NCBI RefSeq assembly: GCF_019145355.1
Contig: NZ_JAHSTY010000001.1
Span: 1,798,001 to 1,862,000 of the forward strand
Length of the DNA stretch: 64,000 nt
Direction: 5' to 3'
DNA from: Pseudomonas azadiae
GTDB lineage: Bacteria; Pseudomonadota; Gammaproteobacteria; Pseudomonadales; Pseudomonadaceae
How positions within the stretch are numbered: position 1 is the stretch's first letter; the number at the start of each line of letters is the position of its first letter. The notes beneath the pieces were generated by a model, which worked only from the letters and a program-made list of their open reading frames with translations, was not told the origin of the DNA and did not search any database. Positions 18,147-27,574 of this stretch are shown piece by piece. Both the position numbers and the translations under genes were made by a program.

Positions 18147-20644
18147 GTCATCAACCCCAGGGTTTTCGCCTTGGCCACTGCTTGCGTACGCCGCTCCACC
18201 CCTAACTTGCTGTGGATGCGCCGCGCATGGGTCTTGACGGTGTGCAAAGAGATGAACAGGCGATCGGCAATTTCCAGGTTGGAGTTGCCGAGGGCGATTA
18301 ACTGCAGCACTTCCAACTCGCGCTGGCTGAGAGGATTGTCCAATGCGCCCGAAGTCGATACCGCCGGTTCCATGCCCAGCTCGCTCAACAGCGCGGGCGA
18401 ACGCAGCCGCAGTTCGCGGATCGCCTGCTGCACCTGGCAACGCGCCGCCAGCGCCAGCCCGGTTTGCAGCGAGCGGCGCGCCAGGATGGGGTCGCCGACA
18501 TGCCAGGCGACCTCGCCCAGCACCAGGTGCAGTTCGGTTTCCAGGCAGAGCATGCCGCGTTGACGCGTGGTTTCCAGCAGGGCGTTGAGCCGCGCCAGCG
18601 GCTGCTCGGCACAGCCCAATTTCACCTCCGCCAGCACCAGCAGGTACTCCAGACGCGGGATCAGCTCCAGGGTGGCCGGCGGCGCTTGCTTGGCCTGGGG
18701 CCCGCGAAAATGGCGAAGGACGCGGCGCATCGCTTGCGCGGTCAATTCGGCGCGGCCCTGCTGCAACCAGAAGTGCCCGCTGACCAGCAGCAGCACCGCG
18801 CGGTACACCGTGTCGGGCACCTGACGTTGCTGCATCAGCCGTTCGGCCTCGCGCAATTGCACAAACGCTTCGGCGTAATCGCCACGGTTGGCGGCCAACA
18901 GCGCCAGGCCGAGAAACCCGTAGAGCACGCGCTTGTCCTGGCTGTGCAGGCACATTTTCAAGCCGGTCTCGAAACATTCGGCGGCCAGGCTGTCCTGTCC
19001 CTGGCGCAACGCCAGATGCCCGCGCCGCAGCGCGATACGCCCCACCAATGGCCCGGCCGTGAGTTGCTGTTTGAGCAGCATCGCCTGCACGTTTTCCAGC
19101 AGGCTCTGGGCGCGATAGGGGGCGCCGCGCTGTTCCAGCAATTGCGCATGATCCAGCTCGAGCAAGGCTTCGAGCAGCAACGAGCCGTGGGCGCGGGCCA
19201 GGCACAACGCCTCGCGGTTGAGGGTCTGGGCTACGTCCAGTTCACCGCGCAGCAAGGCTTGTTGAGTGAGCCCCGACAAGCACATCAACCGCGACGTCCA
19301 GGCGCTGTCGGGCAAGGCGTGCAGCGCTTCGATAAAATGTTCGCGCGAACGCTCGGCATCGCCGTCCAGATGCAACAGCCAACCCCACTGCGCCTGCCAC
19401 CGCGCCAGCAGGTAGCGTTGTTGCGCCGCCGTCGGTTGCGGCGCGAACCGTGCAAGCTGATCGATACACTGCGCGGCCTGCTCGAAACGCCCGGCAAACA
19501 GTAACGCCGCTGTCACCAGCCCCACCAGTTGCGCCGAACCGAGCATCAATTCATCGCCATGCTCTTGATGCAGACGCAACAGCAGCACGGCGTTCTGCTG
19601 GCGGAACAGGTCTTCGAAACTGAAGTGCTGCAACAGGCTGACCGCCACTTCGTATTCTTCGGCCAGCAGCGCCTGTTCAAACGCGGCTTGCCAGTCCTGT
19701 TCGGCGGTGAACCATTGGCAGGCACGGCGATGCCAGGAGCGCTTGGCCGGCCAGGGTTCATCGCGCAGCAATTGCGCAAGCGGAGGGAAAACCTGCAGCC
19801 AGTCGGTGTCTTCCCAAGGCTGGATAAACGCGCCGAGGGCCTGCAGATCGCGCAGGTATTGGCCACCGTCGCCGGCGCCGAACAGGTGCTCGCATAACCC
19901 CGGGTTAAAACGCGGCAAATGAGCCAGCACGCGCCAGGCTTCGGCCAGTTCGGGCGCCAAGGTGTTGAACAGCTCGTGTTGCAAATAATCGAGCAAGGTT
20001 TTTTCCGGATGGCCTTCCCCCAGCAATGCGATACGCACACCGGCGCACCAGCCGGCACTGAACTGCATGACGCTGTCGACGGACTGTCCTGGCGAATGAA
20101 TAAGCAGTTGCTGGATCTCGGCAGGGTTGAACGCCAGGTCGGCGCCGCACTCCAGCAGTTCGTCGTCGAGCAGCAACCGGGGCCAATTGCACAGGGGCCG
20201 ACGCCGCGCGCCGAGCCACCAGGTCAAGGCCGGGCTGCTGACGGTAAGCAGGCGGTCGAGCAATGCGTCGGTTTCGGGTGTGGGCAAGCGGCAGAAGTCA
20301 TCGACGAACAACCACGCCGGGGCCTGCCAGCGAGCCAGGTCCAGCAGCAGCGTCGCTTCATCGGTGAACGGCAGGCCGAGGTTCTGCGCCAGGCGCCGAC
20401 AAAAATCGCTCGGGCCCAGGGCAACGCCATTGAGCGGCAACCAGTACACCTGGCAGCCCGCCGGCACCTGCAATGCGCATTCGGCCAGCAGCGCACTCTT
20501 GCCGCTGCCGCCAGGCGCGCACAGCAATTTGACCCGCACCGGCGCCGCCAGCAACGGCTCGGCCAAGCGCGGGCGCAGCAGATGGTGGGCGGACAGCCGA
20601 GGCATGAATCCAGGACGGTCCAGGCAGCGTGTCATGGCGGTCAT
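18143..20644 (-). CDS. MalT-like LuxR family regulator (LAL type)
   Basis: Large regulator of 833 residues. A P-loop ATPase is near the N-terminus ([12 protein letters not shown], about residues 42-53), followed by a long TPR-like helical sensor region (about 300-740). The C-terminal LuxR helix-turn-helix is in [15 protein letters not shown] and [19 protein letters not shown]. Such MalT-like proteins are ATP- and ligand-dependent activators. The upstream neighbours on the same strand, DUF1329 and DUF1302, often lie beside such a regulator in pseudomonads, so they are likely targets (inference). AGGA lies before ATG 20644. Confidence 0.9.
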   Translation of the reverse strand: MTAMTRCLDRPGFMPRLSAHHLLRPRLAEPLLAAPVRVKLLCAPGGSGKSALLAECALQVPAGCQVYWLPLNGVALGPSDFCRRLAQNLGLPFTDEATLLLDLARWQAPAWLFVDDFCRLPTPETDALLDRLLTVSSPALTWWLGARRRPLCNWPRLLLDDELLECGADLAFNPAEIQQLLIHSPGQSVDSVMQFSAGWCAGVRIALLGEGHPEKTLLDYLQHELFNTLAPELAEAWRVLAHLPRFNPGLCEHLFGAGDGGQYLRDLQALGAFIQPWEDTDWLQVFPPLAQLLRDEPWPAKRSWHRRACQWFTAEQDWQAAFEQALLAEEYEVAVSLLQHFSFEDLFRQQNAVLLLRLHQEHGDELMLGSAQLVGLVTAALLFAGRFEQAAQCIDQLARFAPQPTAAQQRYLLARWQAQWGWLLHLDGDAERSREHFIEALHALPDSAWTSRLMCLSGLTQQALLRGELDVAQTLNREALCLARAHGSLLLEALLELDHAQLLEQRGAPYRAQSLLENVQAMLLKQQLTAGPLVGRIALRRGHLALRQGQDSLAAECFETGLKMCLHSQDKRVLYGFLGLALLAANRGDYAEAFVQLREAERLMQQRQVPDTVYRAVLLLVSGHFWLQQGRAELTAQAMRRVLRHFRGPQAKQAPPATLELIPRLEYLLVLAEVKLGCAEQPLARLNALLETTRQRGMLCLETELHLVLGEVAWHVGDPILARRSLQTGLALAARCQVQQAIRELRLRSPALLSELGMEPAVSTSGALDNPLSQRELEVLQLIALGNSNLEIADRLFISLHTVKTHARRIHSKLGVERRTQAVAKAKTLGLMT

Positions 20645-20757
20645 TGCTGCATCCTGCGTTCTTATTGTTATGCAACCTGACGTCTACCCTAGTCCTGTGG
20701 CTGGCGTTTGTTGAAGAAAGATTCAGCACAATGATTGAAAGACATGCACAAAACCCA

Positions 20758-20831
20758 CTGTGGGAGCTGGCTTGCCTGCGATGGCGGTGGTGAATTCACT
20801 ACCGCTATCGCAGGCAAGCCAGCTCCCACAG
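20758..20831. repeat. REPIN, GTGGGAGCTGG type
   Basis: CTGTGGGAGCTGGCTTGCCT and AGGCAAGCCAGCTCCCACAG arms around GATGGCGGTGGTGAATTC-like spacer. It separates the LuxR-type gene from the DUF1329 gene. Confidence 0.92.
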
Positions 20832-20854
20832 TTGGATGGTATTTCAGGTGAGAA

Positions 20855-22213
20855 TCAGCGAACGCCGGAGGCCCTCAATGCCGCCGGGGTGTAGTCCGCC
20901 GCCCGGGCATTGAAGCCGAACACAAAGCTGCTCTTCTCTTCGTTCTTCATGCCCAACGCGAGGTAACGGCCGGCAATGATGTCGTACAGGGTTTCCACGG
21001 TGTAGGCCGGGGTCTGGTGGTTGTAGTAGAACTGCGCATGACCTTCGGCAACCCGCCACAACTGGCCACGGCCATCGTAGTGATCCACCAGGGCCACCTG
21101 CCAGCTGTCTTCGTCGATGTACATGTGGCGCTTGGCGTAGATATGCCGCTCGCTCGGCTTGACGGTGCCCACCACTTCCCACACGCGGTGCAGCTCATAG
21201 CGGGTCAGGTCCTGGTTGATGTGGCCGGCCTTGATGATGTCGTCATACTTGAGCGTCGGCTGGTCGAGCTTGTAGCTGTTGTAGGGGATGTAGATTTCCT
21301 TCTTGCCCACCAGCTTCCAGTCGTAGCGGTCCGGGGCGCCGGAGAACATGTCGAAGTTGTCGGACGTGCGCAGGCCATCGGACGCGGTGCCCGGCCCGTC
21401 ATAGGCCACTTGCGGTGCACGACGTACGCGACGCTGGCCGGCGTTGTAGATCCACGCCAGGCGCGGCTCCTTCACCTGGTCGAGGGTTTCATGCACCAGC
21501 AGCACGTTGCCCGCCAGGCGCGCCGGCGCGGTCACTGACTGCTTGAAGAAGGTCAGCACGTTGGCGCCCTTGGCCGGGTCCATGTCCGGGATCAGCTGGG
21601 GCACCGCCACTTCTTCCTCGAAACGGATCGGCGTGTAGCTGCCGTTGGTCTGAGGCGTGGCTTGGGTGATGATGCGGCGCAGGTTGCCCCCGTGGTAGCG
21701 GGTGATGTGGTTCCACAGCACCTCCACGCCATTCTTCGGAATCGGGAAGGCGTAGTAGCGGTTGCCGGTGAAGTTTTCCAGGCCGTTGCCGTCGTTGATC
21801 GCCTTGACGTTCAGCGCGCTGCGCTTGATCGACTCGTAGATGTCCGGCGGCAGGTTGACCGTGCGGTGGGTCGGGTAGACCGGGATCTTGTAGGTCTCGG
21901 GGTAGCGCTTGAACATCGCGACCTGGCCGTCGGAGAGTTTGTCCTTGTATTTGTCGACCGTGGCCGCGGTGATCACGAACAGCGGCTTTTCACTGGCAAA
22001 CGGGTCGGCGAGAAAGCCTTTGCTGTCCACCGCGCCGGCGTTTTTCGGGATGCCGCCGGTCCAGGCCGGGATCGAGCCATCGGCGTTACCGGCTTTTTCG
22101 GCGCCCACCGGGGTCAAAGTGGTGCCCAGCTTGGCCGCCTCATCCGGCGACACAGCGGCCATTACGTTGGCTGCCAACAGGCTGAGGGCCATTACCGCAA
22201 ATATCTTACGCAT
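20855..22213 (-). CDS. DUF1329 family secreted protein
   Basis: Protein of 452 residues with a clear Sec signal (MRKIFAVMALSLLAANVMA, cleavage near AVMA-AV), so periplasmic or outer-membrane associated. The mature part is rich in Tyr/Trp/Asp beta segments (AWIYNAGQRRVRRAP, YDWKLVGKKEIYIPYNS). DUF1329 proteins have a LolA/LolB-like fold and usually accompany a DUF1302 protein and an RND permease in envelope or lipid export clusters; no RND gene is visible here. It lies 26 bp after the DUF1302 gene, so one operon is likely. Confidence 0.9.
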   Translation of the reverse strand: MRKIFAVMALSLLAANVMAAVSPDEAAKLGTTLTPVGAEKAGNADGSIPAWTGGIPKNAGAVDSKGFLADPFASEKPLFVITAATVDKYKDKLSDGQVAMFKRYPETYKIPVYPTHRTVNLPPDIYESIKRSALNVKAINDGNGLENFTGNRYYAFPIPKNGVEVLWNHITRYHGGNLRRIITQATPQTNGSYTPIRFEEEVAVPQLIPDMDPAKGANVLTFFKQSVTAPARLAGNVLLVHETLDQVKEPRLAWIYNAGQRRVRRAPQVAYDGPGTASDGLRTSDNFDMFSGAPDRYDWKLVGKKEIYIPYNSYKLDQPTLKYDDIIKAGHINQDLTRYELHRVWEVVGTVKPSERHIYAKRHMYIDEDSWQVALVDHYDGRGQLWRVAEGHAQFYYNHQTPAYTVETLYDIIAGRYLALGMKNEEKSSFVFGFNARAADYTPAALRASGVR

Positions 22214-22239
22214 AGAGTCTTGTCCTTCTTTAAGCCAAA

Positions 22240-24030
22240 TCAGAAGTTCACGCCGAAGCTGAGGGCGAGGAAGTCACGGTCGGTCAGGGTGTTGTAGTCA
22301 CCGCCGAAAAAGTCGGTGTAGCTGAGGCTGGCGGTGTAGGTGTTGCGGTAGTCCGCGTCGACACCTGCGCTGATGGCCTTGGCGCCTTTGTTGAACAGGC
22401 CGTTGGGGCCGTAGCCGGCGACGTCGTGGGACCAGGACAGGTTGGGCTTGAGGTTGATCCCGGCGATCACGTTGTTGTAGTCCAGGATCGCCCGCGCGCG
22501 GTAGCCCCAGGAGGTGGAGGTGACAAAACCGTCGGTATCGCCCTGGAAACCATAGGCGCCATACACCGAGTCGCGGCCGTAGCGCAGCTTGGATTTATCT
22601 TCCAGTCCGCCGACGTGCACGATGGCCGCTTCGCCCACCAGGGTCAGGCGCTCGGCGCCCAGGACCTGGTCGAAGAACTGGGTCATGCTGCTTTGGATCT
22701 GGGTGATTTCCTTACGGCGGTAGCCTTTATTGTCGGAACCGAAGTTGCTGCGGATGGGTGAGGCGAGTTGGCCGGCGACGGGATTGATCAGGGCCAGGGT
22801 CAGGTCGGTAGTGTTCAATTGCACCGGCGCATTCGGACGGTAGCTGATTTCCCCGGTCCATGCTGTCCCAGTGGGCAGGGTGGTGGAAAAACTGGCGCCG
22901 AACAGACGAATATCTTCCGGATAGTCGAGGTAGTACTGGCCGCGACCGAGCATCAGGCTTTGGAGCAGGCCGGCACCGGAGCCCGGCGCGATGGCGTTGG
23001 CGGTGCCGGAGATCGCGCCGAGCGTAGCCAGGCTGGTCGTGTTGGTGATGGTGCCCACGATGGGCGTACGGCTGTGGTAGTTCATGAAGTACAGGCCGTA
23101 CTCCGTGTCGTCCCCCAGCCAACGCAAGGCCGTGCCGAACTGGCCTGAATCGCGGGCATCACGGTCGCCGGCGCGGCGCACGATCACCCCTTCGTTGACC
23201 ACGCCAAACCCTTGGCCAAACGCAGCGGCCACTGGTTGCAGCGGCGCGATCGCAGGGTTACCCACCGTGTAGTTATTGGTGCAGCCATCCGCCGCCACAT
23301 CGCTGCCAAAAAAAGTGCCGCAATTATCCAGCACCGTCTGGTCCCACTCCAGCTGGTAGAAACCCTCGACGGTCAGTTGGTTGGTCAGGCCTTGGGAGGC
23401 GAACAGCATGTTCACCGGGATCAGGCCTTCCTTGATTTCGGCACCCGGGCGGCGAAACGCCGAGACGTCGATGGGGTTGATGCTGTTGATGGAGTTGCCG
23501 ATGAAGGTACTTTCGCCCCAGCTCACCACCTGCTTGCCCGCGCGCACGGTGCCCGGCAGGTCGCCCAGCGAGTAGTTGTGATACACGAAGGCGTCGAGGA
23601 TCTGCGCACCGCTGGATTTGGCGCCTTCCTTGCGGTTGTGGTCGCTGATTGGCTTGAACTCTCGGTCTTCGTCCTTGAGTTCAAAGTCGTACCAGTACTT
23701 GCCGCGTACAAACACGCCGGTGTCGCCGTATTTCAATTCAAGGTCATGCAGCCCCTTGAAGATCTTGGAGAAGGTCTCGCCCTTCTTGAAATTCAAGCGC
23801 CCGTCATCACCGGTGGACGCTTGGCCGGTACCGCCATTGACGGTACTCACCAGTTTCTTGTCGGCATCGCGCATGCCCCAACTCGAACCGACCGACAGCG
23901 AGGAATCGAATTGCCCTTCGATCTCGCCAATGTTGAATGAAACAGCCTGTGCCTGGGCACAGCAACCCAATGCAACCGCAGCGGCCAGCGCCTGTGGCTT
24001 GAAGATGGCGCGCATTGTTGTTTTTGTCAT
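22240..24030 (-). CDS. DUF1302 family outer-membrane protein
   Basis: Protein of 596 residues. After MTKTTMRAIFKPQ comes a signal peptide ending near AQAQA-VSF. The mature part has many alternating, aromatic-ended beta strands, and the chain ends in FLALSFGVNF with a terminal Phe, typical of outer-membrane beta barrels. Start 24030 has GGGGAAG upstream; reading from 24174 would bury the signal. It probably works with the DUF1329 partner downstream in moving hydrophobic molecules or lipids (inference). Activation by the MalT-like regulator is likely but untested. Confidence 0.88.
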   Translation of the reverse strand: MTKTTMRAIFKPQALAAAVALGCCAQAQAVSFNIGEIEGQFDSSLSVGSSWGMRDADKKLVSTVNGGTGQASTGDDGRLNFKKGETFSKIFKGLHDLELKYGDTGVFVRGKYWYDFELKDEDREFKPISDHNRKEGAKSSGAQILDAFVYHNYSLGDLPGTVRAGKQVVSWGESTFIGNSINSINPIDVSAFRRPGAEIKEGLIPVNMLFASQGLTNQLTVEGFYQLEWDQTVLDNCGTFFGSDVAADGCTNNYTVGNPAIAPLQPVAAAFGQGFGVVNEGVIVRRAGDRDARDSGQFGTALRWLGDDTEYGLYFMNYHSRTPIVGTITNTTSLATLGAISGTANAIAPGSGAGLLQSLMLGRGQYYLDYPEDIRLFGASFSTTLPTGTAWTGEISYRPNAPVQLNTTDLTLALINPVAGQLASPIRSNFGSDNKGYRRKEITQIQSSMTQFFDQVLGAERLTLVGEAAIVHVGGLEDKSKLRYGRDSVYGAYGFQGDTDGFVTSTSWGYRARAILDYNNVIAGINLKPNLSWSHDVAGYGPNGLFNKGAKAISAGVDADYRNTYTASLSYTDFFGGDYNTLTDRDFLALSFGVNF

Positions 24031-24284
24031 GCGTCTTCCCCGGTGAGTGACAGAAGGCCCCACCCTACTGCCGCCCGAGAGGAGCGATAAGCGCACCAAG
24101 GAGGGATTTGTGTTGTCGCTCGAAAGGATTAGCGGGCGCTCTGGCCTGGGTCTGGGCGCGGGCATGCGCCGCATGGATCACGGAATATCAGGAGAATGGA
24201 TGGCACGCGCTGGCACTGTTGCAATTTGCGTAACAGTCCTTGTCATGAACCGGCATTACTCATCTTGTTACAAGCAATTATGCT

Positions 24285-24450
24285 TAGCGGGCTTTCAGGG
24301 CCAACGGCCCGCTTCCCTCGCTGGAAGAAAAGCCAGATTTGAATGGATTGATGATTTTTTTCAACCCGTTACCGGTGTTCACTGACGTTGATTTGTCGCT
24401 CCTTGATCCAACGTCTTACTTCGGCCGCTGCCTGTGCAGCGGCCTTTTTT
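24285..24450 (+). ncRNA. Candidate small RNA
   Basis: A 480-bp gap holds no gene, yet a strong plus-strand terminator closes it at 24423-24450. Upstream are a hairpin AGCGGGC...GCCCGCT (24286-24313, with GGGCC/GGCCC nested inside) and an unpaired T-rich stretch near 24355. A TATGCT hexamer at about 24279 could be a -10 element, but no good -35 was found. Both flanking genes are on the minus strand, so the terminator needs its own plus-strand transcript. No known RNA family was recognised. Confidence 0.4.
24423..24450 (+). terminator. Intrinsic terminator with no upstream gene
   Basis: GGCCGCTGC-CTGT-GCAGCGGCC followed by six T on the plus strand. Confidence 0.85.
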
Positions 24451-24460
24451 ATGCCTGGAA

Positions 24461-24487
24461 TAAAACGGGGCGCCATCAGCGCCCCGT
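24461..24487 (-). terminator. Intrinsic terminator of the SDR gene
   Basis: On the minus strand ACGGGGCGC and GCGCCCCGT form a hairpin followed by TTTT, 27 bp beyond the SDR stop codon. Confidence 0.8.
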
Positions 24488-24513
24488 AGGATTCAAGCTT
24501 TTTCAAGCAATGA

Positions 24514-25425
24514 TCACAGGCTGTATTTCTGCAAATTGGCCATCATCTCCTTCAAAGCCTCGATGTTGTCCCTGGGGTGGGCGGCCCCTTCAAAATCGCA
24601 GATTTGCTGCCAATGCGCCGCCACATCCTCGGGAGAGAACCCGGCTTCGGGGTCAAAGCCCACGCCCAGGCTGCGCTCCCAGCGAGTCTTGCCGATCCAG
24701 CCGCCGCCGACTTCAAACAGGCCTGAGGTTTCCTGGCACGCCTCGCTGCCCAGGTACACCACCAACGGGCTGACCAGCTCCGGCTTGAGGCGTTCGAACA
24801 CGTGCGGCGGGATCAGGCCTTCGGTCATGCGTGTCGCGCCGGTGGGGGCAATCGCGTTGACCAGAATGTTGTTCTTGCGGCCTTCCAGCGCCAGGGTGCG
24901 TGTCAGCCCATACAGGCCGAGCTTGGCCATGCCGTAGTTGGACTGGCCGAAGTTGCCGTAGATGCCTGAGGTGGACGCGGTAAAGATCACCCGGCCGTAG
25001 CTTTGCTCGCGCAGGTGGGGCCAGGCGGCGCGGGTGACTTTGTAGGCGCCTTCGACATGCACCCGGTAAACCAGGTCCCAGTCGCTGTCGTCCATCTTGT
25101 GAAAGGTCTTGTCGCGCAGGATGCCGGCGTTGTTGACCACCACGTCGATACGGCCGAAAGCGTCGAGGGCGTTCTGTACGATCTTGTCACCGTCGGTGAC
25201 AGAGTCATGGTTGGCCTCGGCAATGCCGCCGGCTTCGCGAATTTCCGCCACGACCCGATCGGCGGCCGAGGCACTCGCGCCTTCGCCCTGGGTAGAGCCG
25301 CCCAGATCGTTGACCAGTACTTTGGCGCCATGCCGGGCGAACAGCAGCGCATGGGCCCGGCCCAATCCGCCGCCAGCCCCGGTGACGATCACGACCTTAT
25401 CCTGGAACTGCACTGACTCACTCAT
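24514..25425 (-). CDS. SDR oxidoreductase, (3R)-hydroxyacyl-CoA dehydrogenase type
   Basis: Short-chain dehydrogenase of 303 residues. The nucleotide-binding motif is TGAGGGLGRAHAL, followed by NNAG and the catalytic Tyr-Lys in SNYGMAK. The early insertion GGSTQGEGASASAADRV and the C-terminal extension are typical of the hydroxyacyl-CoA dehydrogenase module of peroxisomal MFE-2-like enzymes. A role in beta-oxidation of fatty or branched acyl-CoA is therefore likely. GGAG precedes ATG 25425. It is monocistronic, with its own terminator and a REPIN upstream. Confidence 0.88.
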   Translation of the reverse strand: MSESVQFQDKVVIVTGAGGGLGRAHALLFARHGAKVLVNDLGGSTQGEGASASAADRVVAEIREAGGIAEANHDSVTDGDKIVQNALDAFGRIDVVVNNAGILRDKTFHKMDDSDWDLVYRVHVEGAYKVTRAAWPHLREQSYGRVIFTASTSGIYGNFGQSNYGMAKLGLYGLTRTLALEGRKNNILVNAIAPTGATRMTEGLIPPHVFERLKPELVSPLVVYLGSEACQETSGLFEVGGGWIGKTRWERSLGVGFDPEAGFSPEDVAAHWQQICDFEGAAHPRDNIEALKEMMANLQKYSL

Positions 25426-25545
25426 ACCGAACTCCAATGGCGACAATGGGAATGGGTCGAGTGTCAGGCACGGGAGCGCGGGTCACAACAGACACGGTTG
25501 AGGCTGAATGGTGCGCGATAAGGCACGGGGATGATGGCGCTCACT

Positions 25546-25627
25546 GTGGGAGCTGGCTTGTGTGGGAGCCGGGCTTGCCCGCGATGGGATCGCCTCGGTG
25601 TGCCCGTGACAACGCGGTGATGCTATC
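25546..25627. repeat. Disrupted REP element with doubled left arm
   Basis: A truncated arm GTGGGAGCTGGCTTG runs straight into a full arm of the other subtype (GTGGGAGCCGGGCTTGCCCG) and then GATGGGATCGCCTCGG; a weak facing sequence GTGATGCTATCGCAGC follows. It looks like two elements fused or one inserted into another. Confidence 0.75.
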
Positions 25628-25863
25628 GCAGCATGGGTATCTACACATCTTTGTAGTGAGCGGGCTTGGCGAATCGTCGCACCGCCCGCGCTGGGTGGCG
25701 AAGCCGCCCCAATAAAGACACCGCGCAGTTTCAGGCAAACCCAATTCGTCTGGTTTGGGGCCGCAGCCCAGCGCGGGGCAAGCCCGCTCACTACAGGAGG
25801 TTTTTTAGCCTTTAAAAATTGTGTAGATAGCTAGGGCCATCGCAGGCAAGCCAGCTCCCACAT
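25621..25863. repeat. Composite nested REPIN (copy 1 of 2)
   Basis: A GTAGTGAG-type REPIN (25653-25794, with extra bases in its left arm) is enclosed by outer inverted repeats TATCTACACA / TGTGTAGATA. On the right it is followed by a GTGGGAGCTGG-type arm (25836-25863). Read on the minus strand, its order and sequence match the element at 60803-61034, including ATCTACACAA, the AAAGG linker and CTGTAGTGAGCGGG. Confidence 0.85.
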
Positions 25864-25892
25864 AAATCTCTACATCTGCTGGAGATTTGCTC

Positions 25893-26795
25893 TCAGGAAT
25901 AGGCCGCCCGCGACACGGGGCAACTAATCCGCTCACGAAACGCCAGGTAATGCTTGAGCACCTGCACTGGCGCTTCGATCTGCGGGTAGTGACCGATATT
26001 GGCCAGCAGCACCGTGTCGGCGTGGGGCACCAATTGATGGTAACGCTCCACCATATGGGCACCAGAGATCGGGTCGATCTCGCCGTCGATCACCCGCAAC
26101 GGCACTTGACCCTGTTGCATCGCTGCGACCCAACGCTCACGCAGTCGCCGCCGCTGGGGAAGGTAGCCGATGAGCTTGTGCAGGATGCGCGTACCGCCGT
26201 GACAGTCGATCAGGCTCCAGAAATCATCCAGGGCGCTTTCACTGGGGCGGGTATCAGGCCCAAAGATCTGGTTGAAACTGTTGGCCAAGGCATTGCGTCC
26301 GAAGGCGCGGCCGATCACCCATCCCAGGGGGCTGAGCAAGAGTTTTTGCATCAGCGCCGGCCGATGGGTTTCAGGAAACAGCCCGCCGTTGAGAAACACG
26401 CAACTGGCCATGTGAAAGCGGCCTTCGTAGTGTCGAGCCAGCAATTCCTGGGCAACGCTGTCGCCGTAGTCGTGGGCCAGCACGTGTATCGGCTGCTCAA
26501 CGCGCAAATGTGCCAGCAGCGCCTGTTGCAGATCCGCTTGTTCCAGCAGGCAGTAGCCATGGTCCAACGGCTTGGCCGAGTCGCCAAAACCGAGCATGTC
26601 GCAGGCAATCACCAGGTTGCGCTGGGCCAAGGGTTGCCACAGGTAATGCCAGTCCCAACTGGCGGTGGGGAAACCATGGATCAACAGCAACGGCTCACCC
26701 TGCCCCGCCACCCAATAACGGATGGTGCGGCCCTGGAAGTCGAGTGCCTGGCTGCGTTTGCGCCAGACACTGAGCGGAATCTCGGCGAGTGGCAT
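25893..26795 (-). CDS. Alpha/beta hydrolase (epoxide hydrolase-like)
   Basis: Hydrolase of 300 residues. The oxyanion-hole motif HGFPTASWDW and the nucleophile elbow HDYGDS, with Asp rather than Ser, place it with the epoxide hydrolase/haloalkane dehalogenase branch. GHYPQIEAP supplies the late catalytic His. There is no signal peptide. Its ATG overlaps the stop of the upstream aldolase-like gene by one base, so the two are translationally coupled and may act on one substrate. The substrate cannot be named. Confidence 0.87.
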   Translation of the reverse strand: MPLAEIPLSVWRKRSQALDFQGRTIRYWVAGQGEPLLLIHGFPTASWDWHYLWQPLAQRNLVIACDMLGFGDSAKPLDHGYCLLEQADLQQALLAHLRVEQPIHVLAHDYGDSVAQELLARHYEGRFHMASCVFLNGGLFPETHRPALMQKLLLSPLGWVIGRAFGRNALANSFNQIFGPDTRPSESALDDFWSLIDCHGGTRILHKLIGYLPQRRRLRERWVAAMQQGQVPLRVIDGEIDPISGAHMVERYHQLVPHADTVLLANIGHYPQIEAPVQVLKHYLAFRERISCPVSRAAYS

Positions 26796-27574
26796 CAGGT
26801 TTTATACCCTGGGTCCCGACTGTCCAACGTGCGCAGCAACGCCGGCCAGGCCAATGCGCCCCCCATGCCTTGCGCGCTCTGGGTGACCGCCGCGACCATC
26901 GCCTTGGCACCGGCGAGTATCTGCGGCCCGATGGGTATTAATTCAGCGCCGCCGTTTTGTGCCAGGACCTGAATATCGCAGGCGCGCTGGAAGGTAAACA
27001 TCATCAAGAAGGTGTCGGCGATGGTGCTGCCGCAGGTCAGCAGGCCGTGGTTATGCAACATCAGGAAATTTTTTTCGCCAAGATCGGCCTGCAACCGGAC
27101 CTTTTCTTCAGGGTTCAACGCCACCCCTTCGTAGGCGTGATAGGCCAGGCTCGACAACACGAATATCGATTGCTGGCTGATCGGCAACACGCCTTGCTTC
27201 TGCGCCGCCACCGCGACACCGGCGGCGGTGTGGGTATGCAACACGCAGGTCACGTCGTGACGCACCTCGTGGATGGCGCTGTGGATGGTGTAGCCCGCCG
27301 GGTTGATCTCGTAGGGGCTGTCCATCAGCTTGTTGCCTGCCTGGTCGACCTTGACCAGGCTCGACGCGGTAATCTCATGGAACATCAGCCCATAAGGGTT
27401 GATCAGGAAATCATCGGTGCCGGGTACCTTGGCCGAGATGTGCGTGAAGATCAGGTCGTCCCAACCGTGCATCGCCACCAGGCGATAACAGGCTGCCAGG
27501 TCGACGCGGGTTTGCCACTCGGCAGCGCTGACCTGATCTTTGAGATGCGGTGACGGAACGGGGGCTAGGCTCAC
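26795..27574 (-). CDS. Class II aldolase/adducin family protein
   Basis: Protein of 259 residues. The Zn-binding motif HTHTAAG, a further pair in LMLHNHGLLTCG and the glycine-rich N-terminal segment DLIFTHISAKVPG define the FucA/AraD fold. Members cleave or epimerise sugar phosphates, but many, including this branch with hydrolase neighbours, have no assigned substrate. First gene of a coupled pair with the alpha/beta hydrolase. No obvious regulator is adjacent. Confidence 0.87.
   Translation of the reverse strand: MSLAPVPSPHLKDQVSAAEWQTRVDLAACYRLVAMHGWDDLIFTHISAKVPGTDDFLINPYGLMFHEITASSLVKVDQAGNKLMDSPYEINPAGYTIHSAIHEVRHDVTCVLHTHTAAGVAVAAQKQGVLPISQQSIFVLSSLAYHAYEGVALNPEEKVRLQADLGEKNFLMLHNHGLLTCGSTIADTFLMMFTFQRACDIQVLAQNGGAELIPIGPQILAGAKAMVAAVTQSAQGMGGALAWPALLRTLDSRDPGYKT

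Noticed and set aside
17286..19205. 639-codon frame on the minus strand across the AraC and LuxR-type genes
   Set aside because: It is a GC-driven shadow: it covers two well-supported genes, is extremely Arg/Gly/Ala-rich and has no domain.
24190..24235. Sigma-54-like TGGCAC near the candidate small RNA
   Set aside because: Two TGGCAC elements occur but neither has GC at the -12 spacing.
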